Source: Verrucomicrobiota bacterium
Lineage (GTDB): Bacteria > Verrucomicrobiota > Verrucomicrobiia > Opitutales > Oceanipulchritudinaceae
Assembly: GCA_021208135.1 (NCBI GenBank)
Contig: JAJOKB010000069.1
Coordinates: forward strand, 46,565 to 110,564
Reading direction: 5' to 3'
Length of the DNA stretch: 64,000 nucleotides
The notes under the pieces are model-generated. The model did no database searches. It worked only from the letters and a program-made list of their open reading frames with translations, and was not told the origin of the DNA. Below, piece by piece: positions 1 to 9,297 of this stretch. Position 1 is the first letter of the stretch. Every line of letters starts with the position of its first letter. Position numbers and translations under genes: made by a program.

Positions 1-969
1 TCCACAGGAAACTGAAAGGTTTTGCCGGAGTTGCGCAAAAGTTCCACAGCCTCCTTGTAGGTTATTCTAACAAAAGGGCGTTCCAGAACGAAGCGCAGGC
101 GCTCCAGTAATCCCTTGTCCACAAACTTGTTAAAAAAAGTCCAGATCCTCTGCACAATGAGTCAAGGCGTCTGCTATCAAATATTTCACGAATGCCTCGG
201 CGGTGTCCATGTCGCCATGCAGATCGCAAAAGGCCATTTCCGGTTCAATCATCCAAAACTCGCTGGCGTGGCGTGAGGTGTGTGAATTTTCTGCGCGAAA
301 GGTAGGACCAAAGGTATAAACATTGGAATGGGAGCATGCAAAAATCTCCGCTTCCAATTGACCACTGACAGTCAGAAACGCAGACTTACCGAAAAAATCT
401 TTACTGTAATCGACCTCACCTTTGTCAGTCAGGGGTAGTTTGCGACCGTCCAAAGTAGTGACCCGGAACATCTCCCCTGCCCCTTCGCAATCACTGCTGG
501 TGATAATGGGCGTGTGCACATACAAGAAACCCCGTTCCTGAAAGAAATTGTGAATCGCATAAGCCAGTCGGGATCTTACCCGGAAAGCAGCCCCAAACAG
601 ATTGCTCCTGGGTCGCAGATGCGCAATTTCGCGCAGGTATTCCAAGGTGTGTCGCTTCTTTTGCAGAGGATAAGTGTCGTCAGCAGCGCCGACCAATTGC
701 AGCTTGGTTGCTTGTACTTCCCACTTCTGTTCAGTTCCCTGCGAAGGCACCATGCGCCCTTCGACGGCAACAGAACTTCCCGTTGTGAACGAATGAATAT
801 CGGCATATTCGGGACAGGACGCGTCGACTATCACCTGCATGTTACCAAAGCAGGAGCCATCATTCACCTCTATGAAGGAGAAAGACTTGGCATCGCGACG
901 GGTGCGGATCCAGCCCTGAATCAAAATGGTTTCTACCGGGTTTTCCAATGCCAGTGCCTGGCGAATCAT
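1..969 (-). CDS. asnS: asparaginyl-tRNA synthetase (C-terminus beyond window)
   Basis: Class II aminoacyl-tRNA synthetase that charges tRNA-Asn with asparagine in the cytosol. The visible part has the OB-fold anticodon-binding domain ([10 protein letters not shown] near residue 20, then NDGSCF) followed by the class II core ([30 protein letters not shown], and motif 2 around [16 protein letters not shown]). The ATG at 969 is chosen because similarity to the family begins at MIRQALAL; upstream in-frame codons lie in the hemC-asnS spacer. The frame breaks after DLDFF in a run of seven A (132-138, plus strand); with six, the protein continues [12 protein letters not shown] and stays open to base 1. 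About 320 of the usual ~460 residues are present. Last gene of a minus-strand group starting at 2805. Confidence 0.93.
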
Positions 970-1045
970 GGTTCGTTGCATGCAATGACGGATATCCGGT
1001 CGGTGGCTGATTTCAAGCAAAACGGCAATTAGTCTGCCTAATTTA

Positions 1046-1822
1046 TCAGGCCTGCCAGCAATGCAATTGGCCTTGGTGAAAATGAGCGGCTGCCGCACTT
1101 TGGCAACCACCGCCCATCACAGCCAATGCCGATCTTTCAGCATCCACAGCGCGCTTGGTTTCCTGACACAAAACCGGCTCCAGCAACGGCAGCAACGCTT
1201 GTCTGCACTGCAGCGCGATGGCTCCTTGACCGGCAGCAGGAATGCAATCCTCCAGCGAAAACGGCAGCACACTCAAGCCCTCTGGTTGCGTCAACCCCAG
1301 GCGCTTGAGCCCTGCCATAGCCATAACGGTTGCATCAGCGACACCCGAACGAATTTTATCCATCCGGGTGCCGACATTGCCACGAATCTCAACCCAGTTG
1401 GCCTCAGGATACAAGCGGCGCAACTGTTCTCTGCGCCTCGGACTGCCAGTGGCAATGGTATTTGGCAGCGCGACCCCTGCGCGCACAACAAGCGCATCCC
1501 TGGCATCTTCCCTCGGCAGATAGCCAGCCAGGGATAAACCATCAGGCATTTCGGTCGGCAGATCTTTGGCTGAATGGACGGCCAGATCAGCCATCCCCTT
1601 GAGCATGGCCTCCTCCAATGCGGAGGTAAACAACCCTTTGCCGCCCTTCTCGGCCAGTGACCAATTCAAGCGTTCGTCGCCCACCGTTGACATAGGTAGA
1701 ATCTCGGTCTGCAAGCCCGGAATACGCTCGCACAACCAAGCTATGGCAAGCTCGGTCTGGGCCATAGCCAAAGGGGATTTGCGCGTCACAACACGCACAA
1801 GAGTCGAAGCAAATGAATTCAT
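1046..1822 (-). CDS. hemC: porphobilinogen deaminase (hydroxymethylbilane synthase)
   Basis: Condenses four porphobilinogens to hydroxymethylbilane in cytosolic haem/tetrapyrrole synthesis. Seen: N-terminal TRKSPLAMAQ, GGKGLFTSALE, the catalytic-aspartate motif VHSAKDLP (~residues 82-89), SPRRREQL, EIRGNVGTRM, AAGQGAIALQ and the dipyrromethane-cofactor cysteine in GGGCQ (~residue 240). The protein is only 258 residues against ~310 in most bacteria, because it stops about 20 residues after the cofactor cysteine at a double stop (TGA TAA). The third domain is therefore nearly absent beyond the cofactor loop. I recall a short C-terminus in related Opitutae enzymes, but cannot exclude a lost frame. 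It starts 10 bp after the upstream small membrane gene. Confidence 0.93.
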   Translation of the reverse strand: MNSFASTLVRVVTRKSPLAMAQTELAIAWLCERIPGLQTEILPMSTVGDERLNWSLAEKGGKGLFTSALEEAMLKGMADLAVHSAKDLPTEMPDGLSLAGYLPREDARDALVVRAGVALPNTIATGSPRRREQLRRLYPEANWVEIRGNVGTRMDKIRSGVADATVMAMAGLKRLGLTQPEGLSVLPFSLEDCIPAAGQGAIALQCRQALLPLLEPVLCQETKRAVDAERSALAVMGGGCQSAAAAHFHQGQLHCWQA

Positions 1823-1832
1823 AGGTTGTTGA

Positions 1833-2087
1833 TCAGCGGCAAATGCGCTGGCTGACAGGATGGGCTGTTAACCAGAGTATGATGCCTAAAAAAGCCAGTG
1901 AGGCCGGTCGGAAAATTTCTGACCAGAAATAATAGCCTGGAAAGTTTGGATCAAAGCCCGGCAGAGATTCAACGACATTGACGGTTAGGCCCCAAAGGCC
2001 GATGAGCACAAGCATGAAAGCAACCAAGCGCACCAGGATGCGTGCCAGCGATTGGGTAGCTGAAGGGTTGGCAGAATCAAGCGTCAT
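1833..2087 (-). CDS. small two-helix membrane protein
   Basis: An 84-residue protein of unknown function. The start MTLDSANPSATQ at 2087 overlaps the last codons of the upstream acyltransferase-like gene by 11 bp, which suggests translational coupling. Two hydrophobic segments are visible: residues ~16-38 (LVRLVAFMLVLIGLWGLTV) and ~60-78 (ASLAFLGIILWLTA), separated by an aromatic, proline-rich loop (GFDPNFPGYYFW) predicted to face one side of the membrane. An upstream in-frame ATG at 2165 would only add sequence that is antisense-like and inside the neighbour. I do not recognise a family. Confidence 0.7.
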   Translation of the reverse strand: MTLDSANPSATQSLARILVRLVAFMLVLIGLWGLTVNVVESLPGFDPNFPGYYFWSEIFRPASLAFLGIILWLTAHPVSQRICR

Positions 2088-2805
2088 GATAGGGCAAGGT
2101 GTCATTTTCCCTGCAGAGTGCAAGGTAGGCATTGCGCAATTTTTCCAAAACCGCACTCTCGGCATTTTGGGTGTGATCGGTAAATGGCTGCAACCAATCG
2201 CATCTCACCTGCACAGTTGAGAACGGCAAGGGTACCACATGTCTATCCCAGGAGGGAGCGCGCCAAGCAACTTCAGCGTTGGCTGAGATCAATAAAATCG
2301 GGGCGGAGGTCATGCGGGCCAACCCCAGAATACTGCGTTTAAATGCGTACAATGGCCCAATCGGACCATCTGGAGTCATACCCAAATCCTGCCCTCGTCG
2401 GAAGGCCCGCAGTAGTTCGCGGGTGGATGCAAGACCTCTTCTGCTGCTGGATCCGCGGACAATATCAAAACCCCAATCTTCATAAAACTCCACTTCCCAG
2501 GCTGCCGCCCTGGAGGGACTGATCAGGCAGGTCACCTTGGCAGTACGCAGAAATGTGTCGATGATAACCGGAGCGAGCAAGGAACGGTTATGGCTCATAA
2601 TGATCAATGCTGGACGCGGACATGCCGCCAAACGGGCACGATCCATTGCCGGCATCTCAAGCCGAAGGGAACCCAAATACCAACGCAAGCCAACGACTGG
2701 AAAACGGCTCAACCACAGTCGCCAACCGGATAATCGGTGAAGAGCACCGCCGCGGAATGGATCGCCTCGTCGTTTTGTTGATTGCTGCTCATGGGCAGTG
2801 GACAT
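2077..2805 (-). CDS. DUF374-type lysophospholipid acyltransferase-like protein
   Basis: Resembles the DUF374 branch of the PlsC-like acyltransferases, inner-membrane-associated enzymes thought to acylate lipid precursors. Seen: an SHN version of the usual H-x-x-x-x-D/E region (IIMSHNRSLLAPV, ~residues 70-82), then the family blocks ISPSRAAAWEVEF, VRGSSSRRGLASTREL, MTPDGPIGPLYAFK and SWDRHVVPLPFS. The canonical HX4D aspartate is not obvious, so activity is less certain than family membership. The ATG at 2805 (MSTAHEQQ) is chosen over one 54 bp upstream because the extra residues are basic and low complexity. It is followed, overlapping, by the small membrane gene and then hemC and asnS. Confidence 0.75.
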   Translation of the reverse strand: MSTAHEQQSTKRRGDPFRGGALHRLSGWRLWLSRFPVVGLRWYLGSLRLEMPAMDRARLAACPRPALIIMSHNRSLLAPVIIDTFLRTAKVTCLISPSRAAAWEVEFYEDWGFDIVRGSSSRRGLASTRELLRAFRRGQDLGMTPDGPIGPLYAFKRSILGLARMTSAPILLISANAEVAWRAPSWDRHVVPLPFSTVQVRCDWLQPFTDHTQNAESAVLEKLRNAYLALCRENDTLPYHDA

Positions 2806-2926
2806 CCAAATAACAACAACCTCATTCTTACCTGCGGGCAATCTTTCTCTTTTGACCACTTCAATTTTGGGCTGTTAAAAAGTGTTATGCTTGCATGGCC
2901 ATCCGATTTAGTCCTTCAGTTCTGAC

Positions 2927-3917
2927 ATGAAAGTTTTGGTTACGGGAGGCAGCGGATTTTTAGGCAGCTATGTCGTTGATTTGCTTTTGCAAAGAGGCTA
3001 CCAAGTAGTCAGCTTGCAGCGGTCTCCTCAGCCTGCAGCCGCGGCCAAAGGCGTAACAACCATCCAGGGATGCCTGACGGATGACGGTTGCGTTCAACAG
3101 GCAGTAGCCGGCTGCAAGGCTGTGTTTCACGTGGCGGCAAAGGCGGGGGTTTGGGGTTCATACGACAGTTTTTTTCAAACAAATGTCATCGGCACGCGCA
3201 ACGTTTTGGCAGCTTGTAAACGCAGCGGCGTTGAGCGTCTGATATACACCAGCACACCAAGCGTAGTTTTCAACGGCAGTCCATTCCGTGGTGAGGATGA
3301 AACCCTGCCTTATGGCAAAAACTGGCTCTGCCATTACGCCGCAACCAAAGCTATCGCTGAGGAGGAAGTTTTGCGGTCACACGGTCAGGGGGGGGCTAAA
3401 GGTGTGCGCGCTGCGCCCCCATTTGATCTGGGGCGTGGGCGATCCTCATTTGCTGCCAAGGGTTATTGCGCGGGCCAAGGCCGGCAGGCTGCGTCAGGTA
3501 GGCACTGGCCACAACAAAGTGGACATCACTCATGTGCGCAATGCCGCCGATGCGCACTTATTAGCTTTCGATGCACTGGTATCCGGGAACTGTGGCGGAA
3601 AAGCCTACTTTTTATCACAGGGCGAACCGGTGATATTGTGGGACTGGATTCAAAATCTGCTGCAGCAGTTAAATATCAGGCTGCCTGCACGTCCCATCCC
3701 GGCAAAAGCCGCCTTCGCCATTGGCACTGTTGCCGAAGGTATTTGGCACCTGCTCAGATTGCGCGGGGAACCACCAATGACCCGCTTTGTCGCGGTGGAA
3801 CTAAGCAAAGACCACTGGTACTCAATTGCGGCAGCGCGACGCGATTTAGGTTACACGCCCGAAAACCACCCGACTTCCGTAGGCGTCAGGGAATACGTGG
3901 ATAGCATCAAGCAATAA
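2927..3917 (+). CDS. oleD: OleD-like NAD(P)-dependent reductase (frame break inside)
   Basis: Short-chain dehydrogenase/3beta-HSD-type epimerase. It matches OleD, the 2-alkyl-3-oxoalkanoate reductase of long-chain olefin and beta-lactone synthesis, especially in the C-terminal half (GEPPMTRFVAVELSKDHWYS, HNKVDITHVRNAADAHLLAF). Seen: nucleotide motif GGSGFLG at the N-terminus, AAKAGVWGSYDS, the catalytic YxxxK as YAATK, and RPHLIWGVGD. The frame breaks in a run of eight G (3388-3395); after it the second frame carries the remaining half to the stop at 3917, giving ~330 residues, normal for the family. No oleA, oleB or oleC is in the window, so the pathway is inferred only from similarity. It is preceded by a divergent acyltransferase-like gene. 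Confidence 0.85.
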
Positions 3918-3924
3918 TCCAGGC

Positions 3925-3952
3925 AAAAAAAAAGCCCCCCAACCAGGGAGGC
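3925..3952 (-). terminator. rho-independent terminator of the response regulator gene
   Basis: Read on the minus strand: GCCTCCC, loop TGGTT, GGGGGGC (one G-T pair), followed directly by nine T. It lies 16 bp after the response-regulator stop and just after the convergent oleD-like stop. Confidence 0.85.
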
Positions 3953-3967
3953 ATTGACAGATGGCGA

Positions 3968-4732
3968 TTAACTTTGCGCAGGCTCTGGAAACGGTTTCGG
4001 TTCACCGCCGCGCGTATTGTAGATGTAGCCTACCCCGTGAATAGTACGGAAGGCGTCCAGATTAACATTTTGTTTTTCAAAGGCGTGCCTGATTTTCACG
4101 ATGTATTGATCCAGGCTGCGCGAACGTATGTCGGCATGAATACCCCATACGGAGTGAATTAAACTGCGACGGGTAACAACAGTATTGGGGTTGTTCACCA
4201 TGTGCGTCATGATGCCCAACTCCTTGCGACCAATCTTCATAGACTCGCCACTGTCAAAAGTTACCTGCATACGGTTCGGGTTGACCTTAACCCCGCAAAA
4301 CTCAAAGGGGCTCTGAATCAGACTGGCGTTGCGGGTGATATGGAAATCAAATGCCGTCTCAGAGCGACGCAACACCGCATTGATACGGGCTATCAATTCA
4401 GGGAAGCTGAATGGTTTGGTGACATAATCATCACCACCCACCTGAAAACCCTTCACTTTTTGAACTTCGCTGTCATCTCCGGTCAAAAAAATCACCGGTA
4501 CTTGCAGGTTGTTGTTGCGCAACTCGTGAACCAAATCAAATCCGTTTTGATCGGGCAAATTGACATCCAACAACATTAAATTGGCGAAGTGCGTGGTGAG
4601 AAACTTTTGCACTCCGGCAGCACGATTGAAAACTTGCGTCATCATGCCCGACATCTCCAGATGATCCGCGACCAACTGCGCGATTTGGCGATCATCCTCA
4701 ACAATCAATACAAGCGGTTTCGGTTTGGCCAT
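3968..4732 (-). CDS. OmpR/PhoB-family response regulator
   Basis: Two-component response regulator: receiver domain (residues ~8-118) plus winged-helix DNA-binding domain (~155-245). Phosphorylation-site residues are visible: acidic pair in LIVEDDRQ, acceptor aspartate in MLLDVNLPD, threonine in IFLTGDD and lysine in VTKPFSFPEL. The effector domain shows RKELGIMTHMVNNPNTVVTRRSL and the wing IHGVGYIYNTRGG. Start taken at MAKPKPLVLIV (4732); an ATG 18 bp upstream is also possible. No histidine kinase lies next to it, so it is an orphan here and its signal and target genes are unknown. It ends at a strong terminator. Confidence 0.92.
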   Translation of the reverse strand: MAKPKPLVLIVEDDRQIAQLVADHLEMSGMMTQVFNRAAGVQKFLTTHFANLMLLDVNLPDQNGFDLVHELRNNNLQVPVIFLTGDDSEVQKVKGFQVGGDDYVTKPFSFPELIARINAVLRRSETAFDFHITRNASLIQSPFEFCGVKVNPNRMQVTFDSGESMKIGRKELGIMTHMVNNPNTVVTRRSLIHSVWGIHADIRSRSLDQYIVKIRHAFEKQNVNLDAFRTIHGVGYIYNTRGGEPKPFPEPAQS

Positions 4733-4836
4733 AACGACATTACTTTGCACAATATTTTACAGTTGTAAATACTGCGATTCACAAAAAAGTGAGAAAATCT
4801 ATTTGGTTCTTGACCCGCCAAACCCCCCGAGGCCGA

Positions 4837-5760
4837 TCAGGAAGGGAACCTGCGGTGCAGAGCACGGGTGGGAAAATTGCGTCCCGGACACAAAGTGTGT
4901 TGCTGATCTATCTCGCGGTGGACGGCGAAGCGTACCCGCTGTCCGCGCAGCACATGATTGCGTAAATACTGAACCAAATGAGTGAAGGCTTCAATCTGTT
5001 GGGGATGCGGATGTCGCTCTTCAAAGTTACCCACAACGCAAATACCAATGCCGGTAAGGTTGACCTGATGATTTCGCACATGGCCACCTTGCAGTTGTTG
5101 TGTCCAGCGATTGCCAATTTCGATTTGACCGAGACCTGAATCAACGCCGTTGCCGATTACAAAATGATAGGCCAGGCCATTGGTCATACCGCGCTGTTCC
5201 CGATGGACGCGGTCATAGGTACGGGCATTGCCGCGCTCGATAGCGCTATGGTGCCCGACGATGTGTTCCCAACGCCCGCGTTCAATGCGCAGGTTATTGG
5301 TGGCTTGAATCACGTTAGCCAGATAGGGCGAACGCAACAGCGGATCGTCAGCACCGGGAATCCGTAACTGTTGTCCAATAGTGATACGGGTGCTTTGAAG
5401 ACCATTGAGCTGCTGAATCTCGGCAATCGTGGTCTGATATCGACGTGCAATCCCGCTGAGTGTATCGCCCCGCTGCACTACATGGACAGAAGGCAAGGCG
5501 GAGGCCGCAGCAGCGACTCCAGACCGGGGAATGGACAGGCGTTGACCGACCCGGATAACATCGCTTTGCAAGTTGTTGACAACCCTGAGGTCGGCAACCG
5601 AAACATTGTAGCGCTGCGCCAGTCCGCTCAGCGTGTCTCCGCGCTGAACAACGTGGACTGTGGCTGCATCCTGAGCCCAGAGCAATCCACCCGCCGGCAG
5701 CAGCAAGGCACCCGTCCCCGCCAATACTATCTTTTTCAAAAATGTACGCCGCTGCAGCAT
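4837..5760 (-). CDS. LysM N-acetylmuramoyl-L-alanine amidase-like protein
   Basis: Exported cell-wall hydrolase candidate. From M at 5760 the N-terminus reads MLQRRTFLKKIVLAG, a twin-arginine-like signal followed by a hydrophobic stretch. Two LysM peptidoglycan-binding repeats follow (VHVVQRGDTLSGLAQRYNVS and VHVVQRGDTLSGIARRYQTT). Then comes an amidase_2/PGRP-like domain with likely zinc ligands: His in IVGHHSA, and His/Cys in VHREIDQQHTLCPG, plus GIGICVVGNFE. The predicted reaction is cleavage of the lactyl-amide between MurNAc and L-alanine. It is divergent from pgi across an ~120-bp spacer. Earlier in-frame ATGs (5775, 5802) would put the arginine pair further from the start. Confidence 0.88.
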   Translation of the reverse strand: MLQRRTFLKKIVLAGTGALLLPAGGLLWAQDAATVHVVQRGDTLSGLAQRYNVSVADLRVVNNLQSDVIRVGQRLSIPRSGVAAAASALPSVHVVQRGDTLSGIARRYQTTIAEIQQLNGLQSTRITIGQQLRIPGADDPLLRSPYLANVIQATNNLRIERGRWEHIVGHHSAIERGNARTYDRVHREQRGMTNGLAYHFVIGNGVDSGLGQIEIGNRWTQQLQGGHVRNHQVNLTGIGICVVGNFEERHPHPQQIEAFTHLVQYLRNHVLRGQRVRFAVHREIDQQHTLCPGRNFPTRALHRRFPS

Positions 5761-5883
5761 TCTCAGATTATGCATGGACCATAATTGCCCGGCTGACAAC
5801 AAATTGTTGAAGGATATTCTTCAGGTCCCCGGATCCACAGCACACTTGCCTTTTGCTGGAGGGGTGTTCACAGTGCGGGGTTT

Positions 5884-7457
5884 ATGAGCTGGAGCCGATT
5901 TAAAGAACATTATCTTCACCTGAAGGATCTCAATCTGAGTCTGGATATCAGCCGGATGCAATTCCCGGAAGATTTCATGGCACACATGGAGCCCGCGATG
6001 CAGAAAGCCTATGAAGCCATGGCGGCTTTAGAGGGTGGCGCGATAGCCAATCCCGATGAAAACCGCATGGTTGGTCATTACTGGCTTAGGTCTCCGGCTT
6101 TGGCTCCAACCCCTGAGCTGCGTCAACAGATTGAACAGGCTCTGGCTCAGGTTGAAGCAGTGACGCAAAAAATCCATCGCGGTGAGTGGAATGGGGACGG
6201 TCAGCCATTTAAACATTTGTTGGTGATTGGTATTGGCGGTTCCGCGCTTGGACCACAATTTGTCTCCGAAGCTCTGGGTAGACCCGGAGAAGACAGGATG
6301 AAAATCCACTTTTTTGACAATACCGATCCAGACGGTATGGATAAAGTGCTCGCGCCATTGCGCAATGAATTGGATCGTACTCTGGCAGTAGTCATTTCGA
6401 AGAGCGGTGGCACACCTGAGACCAGAAACGGGATGCTGGAAGCTGCGCACGCATTCATGAGTGAGGGCATTGACTTTGCTGGCCAAGCCATCGCAATCAC
6501 GGGAGCGGGCAGTCAGTTGGACCAGTTGGCAGAGCGTGAAAATTGGCTGGCCAGGTTACCTATGTTTGACTGGGTGGGAGGGCGCACCAGTGAGTTGGCT
6601 ACGGTGGGTCTATTGCCTGCCGCACTTCAAGGTATTGATATTCGCGGCCTGCTCAAAGGTGCCGCATCAATGGACGCCCACACCCGCAATCGCACGACAG
6701 GTGCCAACCCGGCAGCATTGCTGGCCTTGATGTGGTACTACGCCACCAATGGCAAGGGTGAAAAGGACATGGTCATCCTCCCCTACAAAGACAGGTTGAG
6801 CTTGTTTTCCAAGTATTTGCAGCAATTGATCATGGAGTCACTCGGCAAGGAACGTGACCTTGATGGCACTATTGTTCATCAGGGCATCGCGGTTTATGGC
6901 AACAAGGGATCTACCGACCAACATGCTTATGTACAACAGTTGCGCGAGGGCGTGAACAATTTCTTCGCCACTTTTATTGAAGTCTTGCGCGACCGCGAAG
7001 GAGCGTCACTGGAGGTTGAACCAGGCATCACTTCGGGCGACTATCTGCAATCTTTCCTACTCGGCACTCGCAGTGCACTGGCTGAAAATGGCCGTGAGTC
7101 TATCAGCATCACCATCGACGAAGTGCGCCCGGAAACGGTGGGAGCCTTGATCGCGCTGTACGAGCGTGCAGTCGGTTTGTACGCATCCCTTGTCAACATA
7201 AATGCCTATCATCAACCAGGCGTGGAGGCTGGTAAAAAAAGCAGCCGCGGTGTTTCTTGGTCAAAAAGACCCGTATTGTCGATTTTCTGCACACAGAACG
7301 CGGAACTTTCCACACTGTCGAAGACATCGGATCAGCGCTCTCAATCGATCCTGAGGTAGTCTTTAAACTGTTGCAGCACATCGTGCTGAATCCTGCCAAA
7401 GGAGTTATTTGCAAAACCGGAGCTTGTCCATTCAGTGGCACTTATGGAGTCCTTTAA
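5884..7457 (+). CDS. pgi: glucose-6-phosphate isomerase (C-terminal frame breaks)
   Basis: Interconverts glucose-6-phosphate and fructose-6-phosphate in glycolysis/gluconeogenesis. Seen: [30 protein letters not shown], the PGI signature [25 protein letters not shown], and [15 protein letters not shown] with the catalytic lysine region. After that lysine the frame breaks at a run of seven A (7234-7240); dropping one gives GKKAAAVFL, and a second shift near 7254 leads into a C-terminal tail ([19 protein letters not shown], then [11 protein letters not shown]) ending at 7457. The tail looks like a small winged-helix appendage, as remembered in some Opitutae enzymes. A lipoprotein gene follows after 4 bp. 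Confidence 0.9.
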
Positions 7458-7461
7458 ACCT

Positions 7462-7644
7462 ATGAAATCGCACTCACAAAAAACCATCAGCCCGTTGCGT
7501 GCGCTTCTGGCACTCATATTAGCTGCAGGATTTCTCAGCGGCTGCGCCACTTTGCACGAAAAAGAGGAAACACAACAGGTGCCTTGGTCCCGCCCTGCTG
7601 ATTGGGAAGGCACGATTCCCGGTATGCCTGCACAACGCGGTTAA
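7462..7644 (+). CDS. small lipoprotein
   Basis: A 60-residue protein starting MKSHSQKTISPLRALL at 7462, with GGAG 12 bp upstream. A basic n-region, a hydrophobic segment and a lipobox LSGC (cysteine at residue ~31) predict a lipid-anchored mature peptide of only ~30 residues (CATLHEKEETQQVPWSRPAD and on). Small tryptophan/proline-rich lipoproteins like this occur in Verrucomicrobia, but I do not know a function. It sits between pgi and rsmI on the same strand. Confidence 0.72.
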   Translation: MKSHSQKTISPLRALLALILAAGFLSGCATLHEKEETQQVPWSRPADWEGTIPGMPAQRG

Positions 7645-7670
7645 TTCCGGCGTAACAACTGATTTCCCGA

Positions 7671-8378
7671 ATGGCCTCTGAGGACACCAGCCCAGCTCCT
7701 GGCCTGTACTTGGTAGCCACACCTATCGGCAACCTGTCCGATTGGACTCCCAGAGCACAATGCATTGTGCAACAGGCTGATTATATTGCCTGTGAGGACA
7801 CCCGGCACAGCTCTCGATTGTTTCAGAACCTGGAACTGAAGGCACACCCGCAAGCCTACCACGAACACAATGAACAGCAACAAGCGCCTAAATTGGCCGA
7901 CGCAGTTGCTTCAGGTAAAGTAGTGGCTTTGTTGACGGATGCAGGAACCCCAGGTATCAGTGATCCGGGATTTAGGGTTGTACGCGAGTGCAGGGCCCGC
8001 GGTTTGCCGGTGTTTTCGGTACCGGGACCCGTGGCGTTTGCCGTAGCGTGGAGCATATCAGGATTGCCCACTGACAGCTTGCTGTTTTTAGGGTTTTTAC
8101 CGCCCAAAACGGCCGCGCGACAAAGAATTTTTGCTCAACACAAAGAATCGACTGCCACCATTGCCTTCTACGAATCCACCCATCGCATTGCCAAATGCAT
8201 CAATGATATCATTACTGTTCTTGGGCCGGAACGCTGCATTTGCCTGGCGCGTGAACTCACTAAATTGCATGAGACGGTGCTCACCGGACCAGCTGGGGAG
8301 GTACAAGCACAATTTGAAAAGATCAGCAGCAAAGGTGAATTTGTCGTTCTGATCGCCAAGGAAGGATTTTCATTGTGA
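7671..8378 (+). CDS. rsmI: 16S rRNA (cytidine-1402-2'-O)-methyltransferase
   Basis: SAM-dependent methyltransferase of the tetrapyrrole-methylase fold that 2'-O-methylates C1402 of 16S rRNA. Seen: LYLVATPIGNLSDWTPRA, CEDTRHSSRL, LLTDAGTPGISDPGFRVV, SVPGPVAFAVA, GFLPPK and FYESTHRI, all diagnostic blocks in order. At 235 residues it lacks the ~40-residue C-terminal extension of the E. coli enzyme, a known variation. Its stop overlaps the GTG start of the following phosphatase (GTGA), so the two are translationally coupled. Confidence 0.95.
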   Translation: MASEDTSPAPGLYLVATPIGNLSDWTPRAQCIVQQADYIACEDTRHSSRLFQNLELKAHPQAYHEHNEQQQAPKLADAVASGKVVALLTDAGTPGISDPGFRVVRECRARGLPVFSVPGPVAFAVAWSISGLPTDSLLFLGFLPPKTAARQRIFAQHKESTATIAFYESTHRIAKCINDIITVLGPERCICLARELTKLHETVLTGPAGEVQAQFEKISSKGEFVVLIAKEGFSL

Positions 8379-9277
8379 GATCCTTGAGGGCAGTGATCGA
8401 TATTGGCAGCAATTCGATCAAATATTTGGTTGGTTCAATCGACTCAACCGGTGCCGTGCAAGTAAAAGCTGAGCGGGTTGAAGAGACCCGCATCAGTACT
8501 GGTATCAGCTCTCTGCGTCCGGTCATCAGCGAGCAAGCCATCTCTGCCGCCAAGGCAACCCTGGCTCAGTTTGCCGATGATCTGCGTAATTTAAACGTTA
8601 CCGAGGTTATCGTGGTGGCAACGAGTGCGGTGCGCGATGCCCTCAATCGGGAAGATTTCGCGCAGATGGTAAGCTCGGTGTGCGGTGTTCCGTTGCGAAT
8701 TCTCACCGGCGAAGAAGAAGCAAGCTACATCGCCCGAGGAGTGGCATTGGATCCACAGTTGCAGGGCATGAATGCATTTATTCTGTTTGATTTAGGTGGT
8801 GGCAGCCTTGAATTGGGCAGATTTTCAGGTAACCAGTTGGAGCGCCGGTGTTCTCTCCAATTGGGTGCGGTGCGGCTGAAAGAACTTTTGATTTCGGACC
8901 CGAAGGCACCCATCGACTCTTGTCATTTGGCTGAAATTGAGGAATACGTCGATATGCAGTTGGAAGCTGAGGCAGTTTATGAAATTTTGCTACCTGACTT
9001 GCCATTGATTGGGCTCGGAGGGGCGGTTGCGGTTACCTCAGCCATGCTGGACCACATCAGACCGATTCCCCTCAATGAGATTCGGAAAATGCGCTCGCAA
9101 GCCGCGACACTACCGCTGCATGAGAGAAAGCATCTGAAAGGGCTGCCTGAGGCGCGTGCGGACATCATCGTACCCGCAATGATAGTCATTGAGGTGCTCA
9201 TGACCAGAGTGCGGGCTACTACCCTGACCTTTTCGCGCTATAATTTGCGCTATGGGCTACTGGCAGGAAGACCCTAA
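8375..9277 (+). CDS. Ppx/GppA-family phosphatase
   Basis: Exopolyphosphatase/guanosine pentaphosphatase family (actin-like ATPase fold), acting on polyphosphate or pppGpp. Seen: phosphate-1 motif VIDIGSNSIKYLVG at the N-terminus, ATSAVRDALN, ILTGEEEASYIARG, phosphate-2 motif FDLGGGSLEL and GLGGAVAVTSAM. At 300 residues it has only the two N-terminal actin-like domains, without the HD domain of long Ppx enzymes, so which substrate it uses is open. The GTG start overlaps the rsmI stop by 4 bp. Confidence 0.9.
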   Translation: MRSLRAVIDIGSNSIKYLVGSIDSTGAVQVKAERVEETRISTGISSLRPVISEQAISAAKATLAQFADDLRNLNVTEVIVVATSAVRDALNREDFAQMVSSVCGVPLRILTGEEEASYIARGVALDPQLQGMNAFILFDLGGGSLELGRFSGNQLERRCSLQLGAVRLKELLISDPKAPIDSCHLAEIEEYVDMQLEAEAVYEILLPDLPLIGLGGAVAVTSAMLDHIRPIPLNEIRKMRSQAATLPLHERKHLKGLPEARADIIVPAMIVIEVLMTRVRATTLTFSRYNLRYGLLAGRP

Positions 9278-9297
9278 GCTTGACGCATTTGGACAGA

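Noticed and set aside
132..138. Programmed frameshifting in asnS and other genes
   Set aside because: Breaks are in many unrelated genes, lack slippery-site plus structure context, and vary in direction, so sequencing error is the simpler reading.
514..1032. 172-codon plus-strand open frame antisense to asnS
   Set aside because: No recognisable domain and fully opposite a clear asnS; similar antisense frames occur over hemC, amidase, dxs and others.
7254..7457. Separate small gene after pgi
   Set aside because: It is the C-terminal tail of pgi read after the frame breaks, with no RBS of its own.
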